Program-made: the position numbers and the translations under genes
The notes under the pieces: generated by a model
The model's input: the letters and a program-made list of their open reading frames with translations, nothing else
Database searches by the model: none
What the model was told of the DNA's origin: nothing
Part shown: positions 1-8,597 of the stretch, one piece after another
How positions within the stretch are numbered: the stretch's first letter is position 1
How the letters are laid out: every line of letters begins with the position of its first letter
Assembly: GCF_028548395.1 (NCBI RefSeq)
Contig: NZ_JAQQLA010000004.1
Location: 372,001 to 436,000, forward strand
Source: Vogesella indigofera
Lineage (GTDB): Bacteria > Pseudomonadota > Gammaproteobacteria > Burkholderiales > Chromobacteriaceae
Direction: 5' to 3'
DNA: 64,000 nt

Positions 1-120
1 ACCATGCAGAAGATCGCTCCCAGCCAATATACACAGGTTTCCACCTCCCCGACGTCAGGATAGTTGTCGTGCCTTCTGATCCAGTGAGTTGATGGTCCGG
101 GGGCGGGGAAAAAGAAAGGA

Positions 121-561
121 ATGGCTAGTTACTCATCCGAGCGCAAGGTCGCGTTGCTGAAGAAGCTGTTGCCGCCGCTCAACCTGTCGGTGGCGGAACG
201 GGTCCGGCTGGAGGAAATCTCGGAACAGACTCTGTACAATTGGCGCAAGCAAGCTAAAGCAAAAGGGGCCGCTATGTCAGGAAACAAGAGCTTACCAGAT
301 AACTGGCCAGCCGAAGCCAAGTTCGCCGTTGTGGTCGAGATCGCGACGCTGTCCGAGATCGAACTGAGCGAATACTGCCGCAGCAAGGGGTTGCATCCGG
401 AACAAGTCAAAGCCTGGCGGCAAGCGTGCATTGCCGGCCAGCAGTCGAGTTGTGAATGCCGTCCGGAGCGCTGGTCACGCGACACGCGCAACTGGGCTCC
501 CCAAGGTACCGTGGCGCTGAATCCGGAACGGGAGGAAATGCCGCTACGGCTTGCGGCCTAA
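121..561 (+). pseudogene. Decayed IS3-type transposase OrfA remnant
   Basis: The first ~105 residues resemble the N-terminal HTH part of IS3-group OrfA transposases: a start MASYSSERK, an LLPPLNLSVAE segment, a TLYNWRKQAK helix-turn-helix end, then a second block around KFAVVVEIATLSEIELSEYCR and PEQVKAWRQ. After about residue 110 the reading departs from the family; the expected Lys/Glu-rich leucine-zipper tail is replaced by an unrelated sequence ending at a stop, which suggests frameshifts. No OrfB with a DDE domain follows. I therefore read it as an inactive remnant marking the upstream edge of the polysaccharide cluster. The 120 bases before it show no recognisable gene. The family assignment is by eye; the frameshift reading is inference. 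Confidence 0.6.
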
Positions 562-959
562 AAACGGTTTACGCGACAACTACGTTGACAAACACCGTAA
601 GACGAGCACCGCCAATATTTAACTTAGCCATGCGAGTGGTGCGCCTCAGCGAACTCGATGCCTCAACAGGCCCCCATGGTTTGGATGGAACTATAGACAC
701 CCCCTTACCGCCTTATCATAAAATTAGGGAAAGAAAACTGCAAACCGTCCACCATTCAAGAAATCACAAAGCAAACAAAAGGAATTTATATATAAAATAT
801 TTGCCTCACCCTCACAATTAAAAAACCAGCTTCAACGACAGAAATTTACCTAGCATTTTAAGAAAAACAAAAAAATTACACCAAAATCAACCCAGCCTGA
901 TAAAAAACAATCGGGCCCGACAATAAATTTCTTACTTATTGGATAAGGCGAGTACTCTC
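562..959. other. AT-rich gap before the polysaccharide cluster
   Basis: About 400 bases without a convincing gene. The first part may be the eroded tail of the transposase remnant. From about 715 onward it is very A-rich, unlike the flanking coding DNA, with runs such as TTTATATATAAAATAT near 785-800. The cluster promoter should lie here, but I see no clear -35/-10 pair. No terminator hairpin is evident. Confidence 0.5.
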
Positions 960-2021
960 ATGGTGAAATTTGCACTGATTGGATGTGGAAGAATTGCCAA
1001 AAGACATGCAGAACTTCTTGGACTGAACCAGATTGAGGGCGCGAAACTGGCTGCTGTATGCGACCTCGAGTCATCAAAGGCCACCGCCATCGGCGAGCGC
1101 TTCTCTGTGCCACATTACACAGACATGCATGCCATGATGCAGAGCGAGAATATTGATGCCGTAGTTGTCTTGACCGAAAGTGGCAATCATGCGCGGAACG
1201 TGGTGGATCTAGCACAGTATGGCAAGCATATTATCGTTGAAAAGCCCATGGCACTGACACTAGATGATGCCGACGCCATGATCCGCGCCTGCGACAATGC
1301 TGGCGTCAAGCTGTTCGTCGTCAAGCAGAATCGCTTCAACGTCCCTGTCGTGAAACTGCGCGAAGCCCTGGAGCAAGGCCGCTTTGGCAAGCTCATCCTG
1401 GGCACAGTGCGCGTGCGTTGGTGCCGCCCTCAGGAGTACTATGACCAAGCACCCTGGCGTGGCACCTGGGCCATGGATGGAGGCGTACTCACCAATCAGG
1501 CAAGCCACCATGTAGACATGCTTGAGTGGATGCTCGGCGAAGTGGATAGCGTGTTCGCCCGCAGCACCACCGCCCTGGCAAAAATCGAAGCGGAAGACAC
1601 TGCCGTGGTAACGCTCAAGTTCCGCAATGGTGCACTTGGCATTATCGAAGCCACTACCGCGGTACGCCCCAAAGATCTAGAAGGTTCCATATCCGTACTA
1701 GGGGAAGGTGGCACAGTCGAAATCGCCGGCTTCGCTGTCAACAAAATGAAGGTCTGGAACTTTGTTGACCCCATGCCGGGCGATGATGAAGTCATGGAAG
1801 CGTATTCGGTCAACCCGCCGAATGTGTATGGCTTTGGCCACCAGGCTTACTATGAGCACGTAGTTGACTGCATCAAGAACAATCGACGGCACCTGGTAGA
1901 TGGACTGGAAGGACGCAAGAGTCTTGAGTTGATCAATGCCATTTATGAATCCATCGAAACCGGCAAAGAGGTTCACCTGCGCTTCCGTCCCCAGCACTGC
2001 AAACTGGGTGGCTCGTTTTGA
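960..2021 (+). CDS. wbpB: Gfo/Idh/MocA oxidoreductase, WbpB-like UDP-GlcNAcA 3-oxidase
   Basis: 353 aa. An N-terminal Rossmann fold (ALIGCGRIAKRHAELL, about residues 4-20) and the EKP motif (about 95-100) are typical of the Gfo/Idh/MocA family; the C-terminal half carries the substrate domain with TNQASHHVDMLEWM. Together with the acetyltransferase and aminotransferase that follow, it matches WbpB/WlbA, which oxidises C3 of UDP-GlcNAc-uronic acid using NAD. I chose the ATG at 960 because AAGGCGAG lies just upstream; a TTG at 939 would add seven residues. The stop overlaps the next start (TTGA). The exact substrate is inferred from context; no WbpA-type dehydrogenase that would supply it is seen in this window. 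Confidence 0.8.
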   Translation: MVKFALIGCGRIAKRHAELLGLNQIEGAKLAAVCDLESSKATAIGERFSVPHYTDMHAMMQSENIDAVVVLTESGNHARNVVDLAQYGKHIIVEKPMALTLDDADAMIRACDNAGVKLFVVKQNRFNVPVVKLREALEQGRFGKLILGTVRVRWCRPQEYYDQAPWRGTWAMDGGVLTNQASHHVDMLEWMLGEVDSVFARSTTALAKIEAEDTAVVTLKFRNGALGIIEATTAVRPKDLEGSISVLGEGGTVEIAGFAVNKMKVWNFVDPMPGDDEVMEAYSVNPPNVYGFGHQAYYEHVVDCIKNNRRHLVDGLEGRKSLELINAIYESIETGKEVHLRFRPQHCKLGGSF

Positions 2022-2485
2022 ACGCGCCTAAACTACGCGAAGCCGGAATTATTGATGTTGTGTTTGGCAAGAATGTCATGGTCGTTCAACCTGTCAATTT
2101 GTACGGCAGCACCATTGACGATGATTCTTTCATTGGTCCATTCGTTGAGATACAACGTGGCGTAACAATCGGCAAGCGCACCAAAATCCAGTCTCACAGC
2201 TTTATCTGTGAGCTGGTGGAGATTGCCGACGACTGTTTCATCGGTCATGGCGTGATGTTCATCAATGATTTATTCAGCAACGGCGGTCCCGCGCGTGGTG
2301 ATAAGTCTTTATGGCTGAGCACCAAAATTGGTAAAAATGTCTCCATCGGCAGCAATGCAACTATTTTGCCAGTATCGATCTGCGACAACGTCGTTATTGG
2401 AGCTGGCGCGGTGGTAACAAAAGATATCGATACACCAGGGATTTATGCCGGCAACCCTGCCCGTCTCATCAGAAAACAGAATTGA
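2018..2485 (+). CDS. wbpD: Hexapeptide-repeat N-acetyltransferase, WbpD-like
   Basis: 155 aa with repeated left-handed beta-helix hexapeptides, for example IDDDSFIGPFVEIQRGVTIG and IGHGVMFINDLF, ending in a GAGAVVTKDIDTPGIYAGNPAR tail split over the last coil. It probably acetylates the 3-amino group of the UDP-2-acetamido-3-amino uronic acid made by the flanking genes. The start appears to be TTG at 2018, overlapping the stop of the preceding gene by four bases (TTGA); an internal ATG at residue 21 is a fallback. It is shorter than WbpD proper (about 190 aa) but within the range of related sugar acetyltransferases. The specific substrate is inference from gene order wbpB-D-E. Confidence 0.75.
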   Translation: MNAPKLREAGIIDVVFGKNVMVVQPVNLYGSTIDDDSFIGPFVEIQRGVTIGKRTKIQSHSFICELVEIADDCFIGHGVMFINDLFSNGGPARGDKSLWLSTKIGKNVSIGSNATILPVSICDNVVIGAGAVVTKDIDTPGIYAGNPARLIRKQN

Positions 2486-2497
2486 AATTAGCAAATC

Positions 2498-3613
2498 ATG
2501 AATATCCCATTTGTAGACTTGCATGCCCAATATACAGGCATCAAGACTGAGATTGATTTGGCCATCAGCGATGTGATCGAAAAGTCGCTCTTCGTCCGCG
2601 GCCCGTATGTAGACAAATTCGAGCAGATGTTTGCCGAGTTGATGGATCGCCGGCACTGCGTCTCCTGCGCCAACGGCACCGATTCGCTCTACATCGCCAT
2701 GATTGCGCTGGGCGTCAAGCCGGGAGATGAGGTCATCGCCCCCGCGCACTCCTGGATATCCACCACGGAGACCATCACCCAGGCCGGCGCCAAGATTGTA
2801 TTCTGCGACACAGAGCCAGACACTTCCACCATTGACCCGCGCGCCATTGAGGCCAAGATCACGGCGAAAACCGTCGGCATCATTCCTGTGCACCTGTACG
2901 GCCAAGCAGCCGACATGGGTCCGATCATGGAAATTGCCCGCAAGCACAAGCTCTGGGTACTGGAAGATTGCGCCCAAGCGCATCTCGCCCGCTACAAAGG
3001 CAAGCTGGTTGGCACCTTCGGTGATGCAGCTTCCTTCTCCTTCTATCCGGGTAAAAACCTTGGCGCCATGGGCGATGCCGGTGCCGTCGTCACCAATGAT
3101 TCCGCGCTAGCAGAAAAGATGGCAATGTTCGCTAGGCATGGCGGCCTTCGCAAAGGCGACCACCAGATCGAGGGCATCAATAGCCGCCTGGATGGCATCC
3201 AGGCGGCCATCCTGTCGGTCAAACTGCCGCACCTTCCCGGCTGGACTGCGCAGCGCCAGAATCGTGCCCAGCGCTACAGCGACTTGCTCTCCAGCATCGC
3301 TGGTATTGAAACCCCGCACGTGGCGGACGGCCGCGATCATGTATGGCATCTCTACGTGATCAAGCATGAGCAACGGGATGAGCTTGCCCGGCATCTGGCC
3401 GCCAAAGGCATCCAGACCGTCATCAACTACCCGGTCGCCCTGCCTTTCCTGCCGGCGTATCGCCGTTTCGAACACCAGCCAGCCGACTTTCCGAATGCGT
3501 ATGCCAACCAGTCACGCATTCTGTCGCTTCCCATTTATCCGGAATTGACGGATGCACAAATGGATTACGTGGTGGCAGCTATTACCGAATTTTGTGAGAA
3601 AAACGAATCATGA
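2498..3613 (+). CDS. wbpE: DegT/DnrJ/EryC1 aminotransferase, WbpE-like
   Basis: 371 aa PLP enzyme of the sugar aminotransferase (DegT/DnrJ/EryC1/StrS) family. The PLP lysine is visible in SFYPGKNLGAMGDAGAVV (Lys about 186), and VLEDCAQAHLARYKGKLVGTF lies just before it (aspartate and acidic-dipeptide region). In WbpB-D-E pathways this enzyme transfers an amino group from glutamate to C3 of the 3-keto uronic acid nucleotide before acetylation. It sits 12 bp after the acetyltransferase and its stop overlaps the next start (ATGA), which supports one operon. Family assignment is firm; position of amination (C3) is inferred from the neighbours. Confidence 0.85.
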   Translation: MNIPFVDLHAQYTGIKTEIDLAISDVIEKSLFVRGPYVDKFEQMFAELMDRRHCVSCANGTDSLYIAMIALGVKPGDEVIAPAHSWISTTETITQAGAKIVFCDTEPDTSTIDPRAIEAKITAKTVGIIPVHLYGQAADMGPIMEIARKHKLWVLEDCAQAHLARYKGKLVGTFGDAASFSFYPGKNLGAMGDAGAVVTNDSALAEKMAMFARHGGLRKGDHQIEGINSRLDGIQAAILSVKLPHLPGWTAQRQNRAQRYSDLLSSIAGIETPHVADGRDHVWHLYVIKHEQRDELARHLAAKGIQTVINYPVALPFLPAYRRFEHQPADFPNAYANQSRILSLPIYPELTDAQMDYVVAAITEFCEKNES

Positions 3614-4599
3614 GCACGCACAAGAAAGTGCTGGTTACCGGAGCTGATGGCTTCATCGGCTCCCACCTCACCGAGTTGCTGGTAAAGGAAGGTTATGCTG
3701 TTCGAGCGCTTTCCCAGTACAACTCCTTCAACCACTGGGGCTGGCTGGAGGATGTCGAATGCCGCAAGGAGATCGAGGTGCTCAGCGGCGATGTGCGTGA
3801 CCCGCACTACTGCAAGCACATTACCAAGGACGTCGACCTTGTCTTCCACCTGGCAGCATTGATTGCGATTCCCTATTCCTACGTAGCGCCAGATAGCTAT
3901 GTCGACACCAATATCAAGGGAACGCTGAACATTTGCCAGGCGGCACTGGAGAACGGTGTCCAACGCGTCATTCACACCTCGACCAGCGAGGTGTACGGTA
4001 CTGCGCAGTATGTGCCGATCGACGAAAAGCACCCGCTGCAGCCCCAGTCGCCGTATAGCGCTTCCAAGATCGGCGCAGATGCCATGGCAATGAGCTTCTT
4101 CAACGCCTTCAACCTGCCGCTGACGATTGCAAGGCCATTCAATACCTATGGCCCGCGCCAATCCGCCCGCGCAGTCATTCCCACCATCATCAGCCAGATT
4201 GCCAGCGGCAAGAAAGAGATCAAGCTTGGGGATATTACCCCGACCCGCGACTTCAACTATGTAACCGACACCTGTCGCGGCTTCCTGGCGCTGGCACGCA
4301 GCGACAAGGCAATTGGCGAGACGGTCAACATTGGTTCCAATTTTGAAATCTCCGTCGGCGATACCCTGAACCTGATCCGCGAGCTGATGCACAGCGATGT
4401 GCAATTCATCACCGATGAGCAGCGCATCCGCCCCGAGAAGTCGGAAGTATTCCGCCTGTGGTGCGACAACCGGAAAATCCACGAGCTGACTGGCTTCGAG
4501 CCTGCGTACAGCATTCGGGACGGTCTGCAAGCCACCGTGGAATGGTTTACCCGCCCCGAGAACCTGGCCAAGTACAAGGCCGATATTTACAACGTCTGA
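3610..4599 (+). CDS. legB: NAD-dependent 4,6-dehydratase of legionaminic acid synthesis
   Basis: 329 aa extended short-chain dehydrogenase. It shows the NAD motif TGADGFIGSHL at the N terminus, STSEVYG around residue 125, and the catalytic YSASK at about 150. The sequence NSFNHWGWLEDV is characteristic of the LegB group that acts on UDP- or GDP-GlcNAc. It would produce the 4-keto-6-deoxy intermediate that the next gene (LegC) aminates. It overlaps wbpE by 4 bp. The following neighbours legC-legH-legI-legG complete the route, which supports this role over a generic epimerase. Confidence 0.85.
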   Translation: MSTHKKVLVTGADGFIGSHLTELLVKEGYAVRALSQYNSFNHWGWLEDVECRKEIEVLSGDVRDPHYCKHITKDVDLVFHLAALIAIPYSYVAPDSYVDTNIKGTLNICQAALENGVQRVIHTSTSEVYGTAQYVPIDEKHPLQPQSPYSASKIGADAMAMSFFNAFNLPLTIARPFNTYGPRQSARAVIPTIISQIASGKKEIKLGDITPTRDFNYVTDTCRGFLALARSDKAIGETVNIGSNFEISVGDTLNLIRELMHSDVQFITDEQRIRPEKSEVFRLWCDNRKIHELTGFEPAYSIRDGLQATVEWFTRPENLAKYKADIYNV

Positions 4600-4606
4600 G
4601 CCCGCC

Positions 4607-5758
4607 ATGTTCGACTCTCTCATCCGGTTTGTTCGCGAACAATACCAAAGCAACGAGTTCATCCCGCTGCACGCCCCGGTGTTCACAGGCAATGAGCGGG
4701 AATACGTCGTGGAAACCATCGACTCTACCTTCGTTTCCAGTGTTGGCGCCTATGTGGACCGCTTCGAGAGTGAGATGGCGGCCTATACCGACAGTCCGCG
4801 CGCCGTCGCCACTGTTAACGGTACCGCGGCGCTGCATATCGCCTTGCTGCTGGCTGGCGTGAAGCAGGGCGACCTGGTCATTACCCAGCCCCTCACGTTT
4901 GTCGCCACCTGCAATGCGATTGCCTACTGTGGCGCAGAGTCGGTGTTCGTCGATGTAGACCGCGACACCATGGGCCTGTCACCCGCGGCGCTGGCAAACT
5001 GGCTGGAAGCCAATGCACTGCTGCACGATGACGGCACCTGCCGTACCAGGGACGACGGCCGCGTGATTCGTGCCTGCCTGCCGATGCATACCTTCGGGCA
5101 CCCGGCAGATCTGGACGGTCTGATAGCCGTGTGCCAGCGCTGGCACCTAGCGCTGGTGGAAGATGCCGCCGAGTCGCTTGGCAGCCTCTACAAGGGACGG
5201 CATACCGGCACATTCGGCCTACTCGGCACCTTGAGCTTCAATGGCAACAAGATCATCACCACCGGCGGTGGCGGCATGATTCTGGCCAATGACGAACTCG
5301 GCCGCCGGGCAAAGCATATGACCACCACGGCCAAGCAAGCCCATCCCTACGAATACGTGCATGACGAGATCGGCTACAACTACCGTCTGCCCAACCTGAA
5401 CGCGGCCCTAGGCTGCGCCCAGCTTGAGCAGCTGGAAAGCTTCATCGCCTGCAAGCGAACGTTGGCCGCACGCTATGCCGATACCCTGAAGAACAGTGAT
5501 CTTCACTTCGTGACCGAGCCGGCCGGCTGCCGCTCTAACTACTGGCTCAATGCCGTGCTATGCGACAACCGCGAGCACCGTGATGCCCTGTTGAAGGAAA
5601 CCAATGCGCAGGGTGTCATGACCCGCCCAATCTGGGCGCTGATGAACCGCTTGCCCATGTATTCGCATTGCAGACACGGCGAGCTGGATAATGCCGAGTG
5701 GTTGGAAGCCCGCGTCGTCAACCTGCCTAGCAGCGTGCGCACGGAAGTCCAAGCGTGA
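4607..5758 (+). CDS. legC: LegC-family aminotransferase
   Basis: 383 aa DegT-type PLP aminotransferase. PLP lysine is in LSFNGNKIITTGGGGMI (Lys about 215), with VEDAAESLGSLYKGRHTGTF preceding it. The N-terminal block around FIPLHAPVFTGNEREYVVE is typical of the LegC subgroup. It should convert the 4-keto product of LegB into the 4-amino sugar. ATG at 4607 follows legB by 7 bp and the stop overlaps the next start by four bases (GTGA at 5755). The assignment to legionaminic rather than pseudaminic or bacillosamine synthesis rests on the downstream NeuC-type and PtmE-type genes. Confidence 0.85.
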   Translation: MFDSLIRFVREQYQSNEFIPLHAPVFTGNEREYVVETIDSTFVSSVGAYVDRFESEMAAYTDSPRAVATVNGTAALHIALLLAGVKQGDLVITQPLTFVATCNAIAYCGAESVFVDVDRDTMGLSPAALANWLEANALLHDDGTCRTRDDGRVIRACLPMHTFGHPADLDGLIAVCQRWHLALVEDAAESLGSLYKGRHTGTFGLLGTLSFNGNKIITTGGGGMILANDELGRRAKHMTTTAKQAHPYEYVHDEIGYNYRLPNLNAALGCAQLEQLESFIACKRTLAARYADTLKNSDLHFVTEPAGCRSNYWLNAVLCDNREHRDALLKETNAQGVMTRPIWALMNRLPMYSHCRHGELDNAEWLEARVVNLPSSVRTEVQA

Positions 5759-6390
5759 AACGCATCGGCATCTTTGGCACCTCCGGCATGGCGCGCGAAG
5801 CCAGGGATATAGCAGACGCCCTGGGCTATAGCGCAGTCTTCGTGGCGCGTAACGCCGAGGAGCGCGCGGCATTCCATGATAGCGGCGATGTGATACTCGA
5901 ATCCGAGGTTGGCAATTACAAGGATATGCCTTATGCCATCGGCATCGGCGAGGGCGCGGTGCGTGCAAAAATTGCGGCGCGCCACGCCAACACCGTACGC
6001 TTTGGCAATCTGATTCACCCCAGTGCCACATTTGGATGCGGCCAACGTCAGCACATCGAAACCAGAAGCGGTGTCATCATATGTGCCGGAGTGCGCTTCA
6101 CCAGCAATATTTCGGTTGGTGATTTCACCCTTTTCAATCTCAATGCAACCATAAGCCACGATTCCATCATTGCCGACTATGTCACCGTGTCGCCAAACGC
6201 CTGCATTCTGGGCAATGTCAGCATCGGTGAGGCGGCCTGGATTGGCGCTGGCGCCATCATCAATCAAGGTAGCAGCGATAGAAAAGTCACCATCGGCAAC
6301 AACACCTTGATCGGCTCCGGGGCAGTAATCATCACCGATTGCGATGCGGACGCTGTCTATGTAGGCGTTCCAGGCAGGAAAACTAAATGA
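5755..6390 (+). CDS. legH: NeuD/PglD-type sugar N-acetyltransferase, LegH-like
   Basis: 211 aa. N-terminal Rossmann-like domain (IGIFGTSGMAREARDIADAL) followed by left-handed beta-helix coils (VRFTSNISVGDF, VTVSPNACILGNVSIGEAAW, GAGAIINQGS). This is the PglD/NeuD architecture of acetyltransferases that use acetyl-CoA on the 4-amino group of a 4-amino-4,6-dideoxy nucleotide sugar. Position between legC and legI makes LegH its probable role. Start is GTG at 5755, inside the legC stop (GTGA). Alternative: a NeuD-type O-acetyltransferase on the nonulosonic acid; the gene order favours LegH. Confidence 0.75.
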   Translation: MKRIGIFGTSGMAREARDIADALGYSAVFVARNAEERAAFHDSGDVILESEVGNYKDMPYAIGIGEGAVRAKIAARHANTVRFGNLIHPSATFGCGQRQHIETRSGVIICAGVRFTSNISVGDFTLFNLNATISHDSIIADYVTVSPNACILGNVSIGEAAWIGAGAIINQGSSDRKVTIGNNTLIGSGAVIITDCDADAVYVGVPGRKTK

Positions 6391-7391
6391 AGACTCTCAT
6401 CATTGCCGAAGCTGGCGTTAATCATAATGGCGACATGGCGCTTGCCAGGCAGCTCATCGCAGCAGCAGCAGCCGCCGGAGCCGACCTGGTCAAGTTCCAG
6501 ACCTTCCAGGCAAGGAAAATCGTGGCGGCAAGCGCCCCCAAGGCCGATTACCAAAAGCAGACCACGGGTGCGAATGAGAGCCAACTGGAAATGATCCGCA
6601 AGCTGGAACTCTCGCGTGCGAATCACGAGATGCTCATCGCCGAGTGCAAAAAGCATGGCATCGGTTTCTTTTCCACGGCCTTCGACCAAGACAGCCTCGC
6701 GCTGCTAAGCGAGCTGGGCTGCCTGGAAATGGTCAAGATTCCTTCCGGCGAACTGACCAATCTGCCGCTCTTGCGTGAGATAAGCCGGCTCGGCAAGCCC
6801 ACTCTGCTGTCCACCGGCATGGCCAATCTGGCCGATATCGAAGCTGCGATCGAGGCCATTGAAGCCAATGGCACCCCGCGCAGCCTGATTACGATCCTGC
6901 ATTGCACAACCGAGTACCCCACGCCGATGGAGGAGGTCAATCTCCGCGCGATGCTCAGCATCAGGCAGGCATTCGGTGTTGAAGTCGGTTACTCGGACCA
7001 CACCCCAGGCATTGAGGTGCCGATTGCCGCGGTGGCCATGGGGGCTCGCGTCATAGAAAAGCACTTCACGCTGGATCGCAACTTGCCCGGCCCCGACCAT
7101 CGCGCCAGCCTGGAGCCGGGAGAACTGGCGGCAATGGTATGCGGCATCCGCAATATCGAGCAGGCCCTGGGCGATGGCATCAAGCGCCCAAGCCCCAGCG
7201 AGCTCAAGAACAAGCCGATTGCCCGAAAATCGATAGTGGCACTGCGTGACATCAAGGCTGGCGAGTTGTTCAGCCCGGAAAACCTGACCACCAAGCGCCC
7301 CGGCACCGGCATTTCCCCCATGCAATGGGATGCCGTTATCGGTAAAACCGCGCGCCGCGACTTTGCCACCGATGAGCTGATCGAACTATGA
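6387..7391 (+). CDS. legI: N-acetylneuraminate/legionaminate synthase (NeuB family)
   Basis: 334 aa. N-terminal NeuB TIM-barrel with IIAEAGVNHNGDMALA at residues 4-20, ILHCTTEYPTP and YSDHTPG in the middle, and the EKHFTLDRNLPGPDHRASLEP catalytic block (here split: EKHFT then PGPDH). The C terminus (about 275-334) is a SAF/antifreeze-like domain with KSIVALRDIKAGE. It condenses a 2,4-diacetamido-2,4,6-trideoxy mannose with phosphoenolpyruvate to give the nine-carbon acid. ATGA overlap with legH. Since legG-type epimerase and PtmE follow, legionaminic acid is the likely product; sialic or pseudaminic acid are less likely. Confidence 0.88.
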   Translation: MKTLIIAEAGVNHNGDMALARQLIAAAAAAGADLVKFQTFQARKIVAASAPKADYQKQTTGANESQLEMIRKLELSRANHEMLIAECKKHGIGFFSTAFDQDSLALLSELGCLEMVKIPSGELTNLPLLREISRLGKPTLLSTGMANLADIEAAIEAIEANGTPRSLITILHCTTEYPTPMEEVNLRAMLSIRQAFGVEVGYSDHTPGIEVPIAAVAMGARVIEKHFTLDRNLPGPDHRASLEPGELAAMVCGIRNIEQALGDGIKRPSPSELKNKPIARKSIVALRDIKAGELFSPENLTTKRPGTGISPMQWDAVIGKTARRDFATDELIEL

Positions 7392-8548
7392 ACCGGAAAA
7401 TTTGTGTCGTTACCGGCACCCGTGCCGAGTTCGGCCTGCTGCGCTGGCTGATGCAGGAAATCCAGGACGCCCCCGAGCTTACCCTGCAGGTAATCGCCAC
7501 CGGCATGCATCTGTCGCCGGAGTACGGCCACACCTACCACGAGATCGAGCAGGCAGGTTTTGACATCGACCACAAAGTGGAAATGCTGCTGGGTGCCAAC
7601 AGTGCAACAGCGGTTACCAAGTCCATCGGTCTTGGCACCATAGGCTTTGCCGACGCCTACGCCAGTTTGCAGCCCGATCTGCTGGTGGTGCTTGGCGACC
7701 GCTTCGAATTGCTCGCCGCGGTTACCGCCGCGCTGATTGCCGGCATTCCAGTAGCCCATCTGCACGGAGGTGAAACCACCGAGGGCGCCTTCGACGAGGC
7801 GATTCGGCACTCCATTACCAAGATGTCGCATCTGCATTTTGTTGCCGCAGCTGACTATGCCCGCAGGGTGATCCAGCTTGGCGAACAACCGGAGCGGGTC
7901 TTCAACGTGGGAGGTCTGGGCATCGATGCCATCAAGCGCACGCGGTTGCTAGATCGCCAGGCACTTGAAGCCGCACTAGACTTCAAATTGGGCAGTAGGA
8001 GCCTGTTGGTGACCTTTCACCCGGTAACACTGGACAAGCAAAGCTCTGCCAACCAGATGAGTGCCATGCTTGCCGCACTGGATGAGCTGGAAGACACCCA
8101 TCTGATTTTCACCATGCCCAATGCCGATACCGGCGGACACGAGTTGGCCGCAATGCTAGAAGACTTCACCCGCAGCCGTCCGCATACCCGCTTGTACACA
8201 TCACTGGGGCAGTTGCGATACCTGTCCTGCCTGCAGTTTGTCGATGGCGTCGTTGGCAACTCCTCGAGTGGGCTTGCCGAGGCACCCAGTATGCACATAG
8301 GTACTGTCAATATCGGTGACCGGCAAAAAGGCCGGCTTTCCGCCAGCAGTGTAATTCATTGTGAGCCAGACCTAAGCAGCATCTGCACAGCCCTGCAGCA
8401 ACTGTACCACCCAGCCTTTAGGACAACACTGCCACTCACGGTAAATCCATATGGCGATGGGGGAGCAAGTGAGAAAATAGTTGATGTAATTAAATATTGG
8501 CCACTCGAAGGATTAGTGAAAAAGAAATTCCACGACCTACCACGATAG
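7388..8548 (+). CDS. legG: Hydrolysing UDP/GDP-sugar 2-epimerase (NeuC/LegG)
   Basis: 386 aa. Motifs VTGTRAEFGLLRWLM at the N terminus, VVLGDRFELLA near 100, HLHGGETTEGAFDEAIRHS near 125-145 and VGNSSSGLAEAP near 290 match NeuC/LegG. The enzyme inverts C2 and removes the nucleotide, releasing the free 2,4-diacetamido-trideoxy-mannose used by LegI. It overlaps legI by four bases. It is distinct from the non-hydrolysing WecB-like epimerase at 22,965, so it does not replace WbpI. Confidence 0.85.
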   Translation: MNRKICVVTGTRAEFGLLRWLMQEIQDAPELTLQVIATGMHLSPEYGHTYHEIEQAGFDIDHKVEMLLGANSATAVTKSIGLGTIGFADAYASLQPDLLVVLGDRFELLAAVTAALIAGIPVAHLHGGETTEGAFDEAIRHSITKMSHLHFVAAADYARRVIQLGEQPERVFNVGGLGIDAIKRTRLLDRQALEAALDFKLGSRSLLVTFHPVTLDKQSSANQMSAMLAALDELEDTHLIFTMPNADTGGHELAAMLEDFTRSRPHTRLYTSLGQLRYLSCLQFVDGVVGNSSSGLAEAPSMHIGTVNIGDRQKGRLSASSVIHCEPDLSSICTALQQLYHPAFRTTLPLTVNPYGDGGASEKIVDVIKYWPLEGLVKKKFHDLPR

Positions 8549-8597
8549 GCCATATAAACAAAACACTATCACCCTTATCTAAAGCCCGCTCACAAAA

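Noticed and set aside
585..590. TTGACA as a -35 box for the polysaccharide cluster
   Set aside because: No -10 box occurs at 15-19 bases; the nearest candidate AATATT is 23 bases away.
456..821. 121-residue reading frame after the transposase remnant
   Set aside because: It overlaps the remnant, has no recognisable domain, and runs into AT-rich low-complexity DNA.
7388..8548. legG as the missing WbpI epimerase
   Set aside because: Its motifs are those of hydrolysing NeuC/LegG enzymes and it lies within the leg genes.
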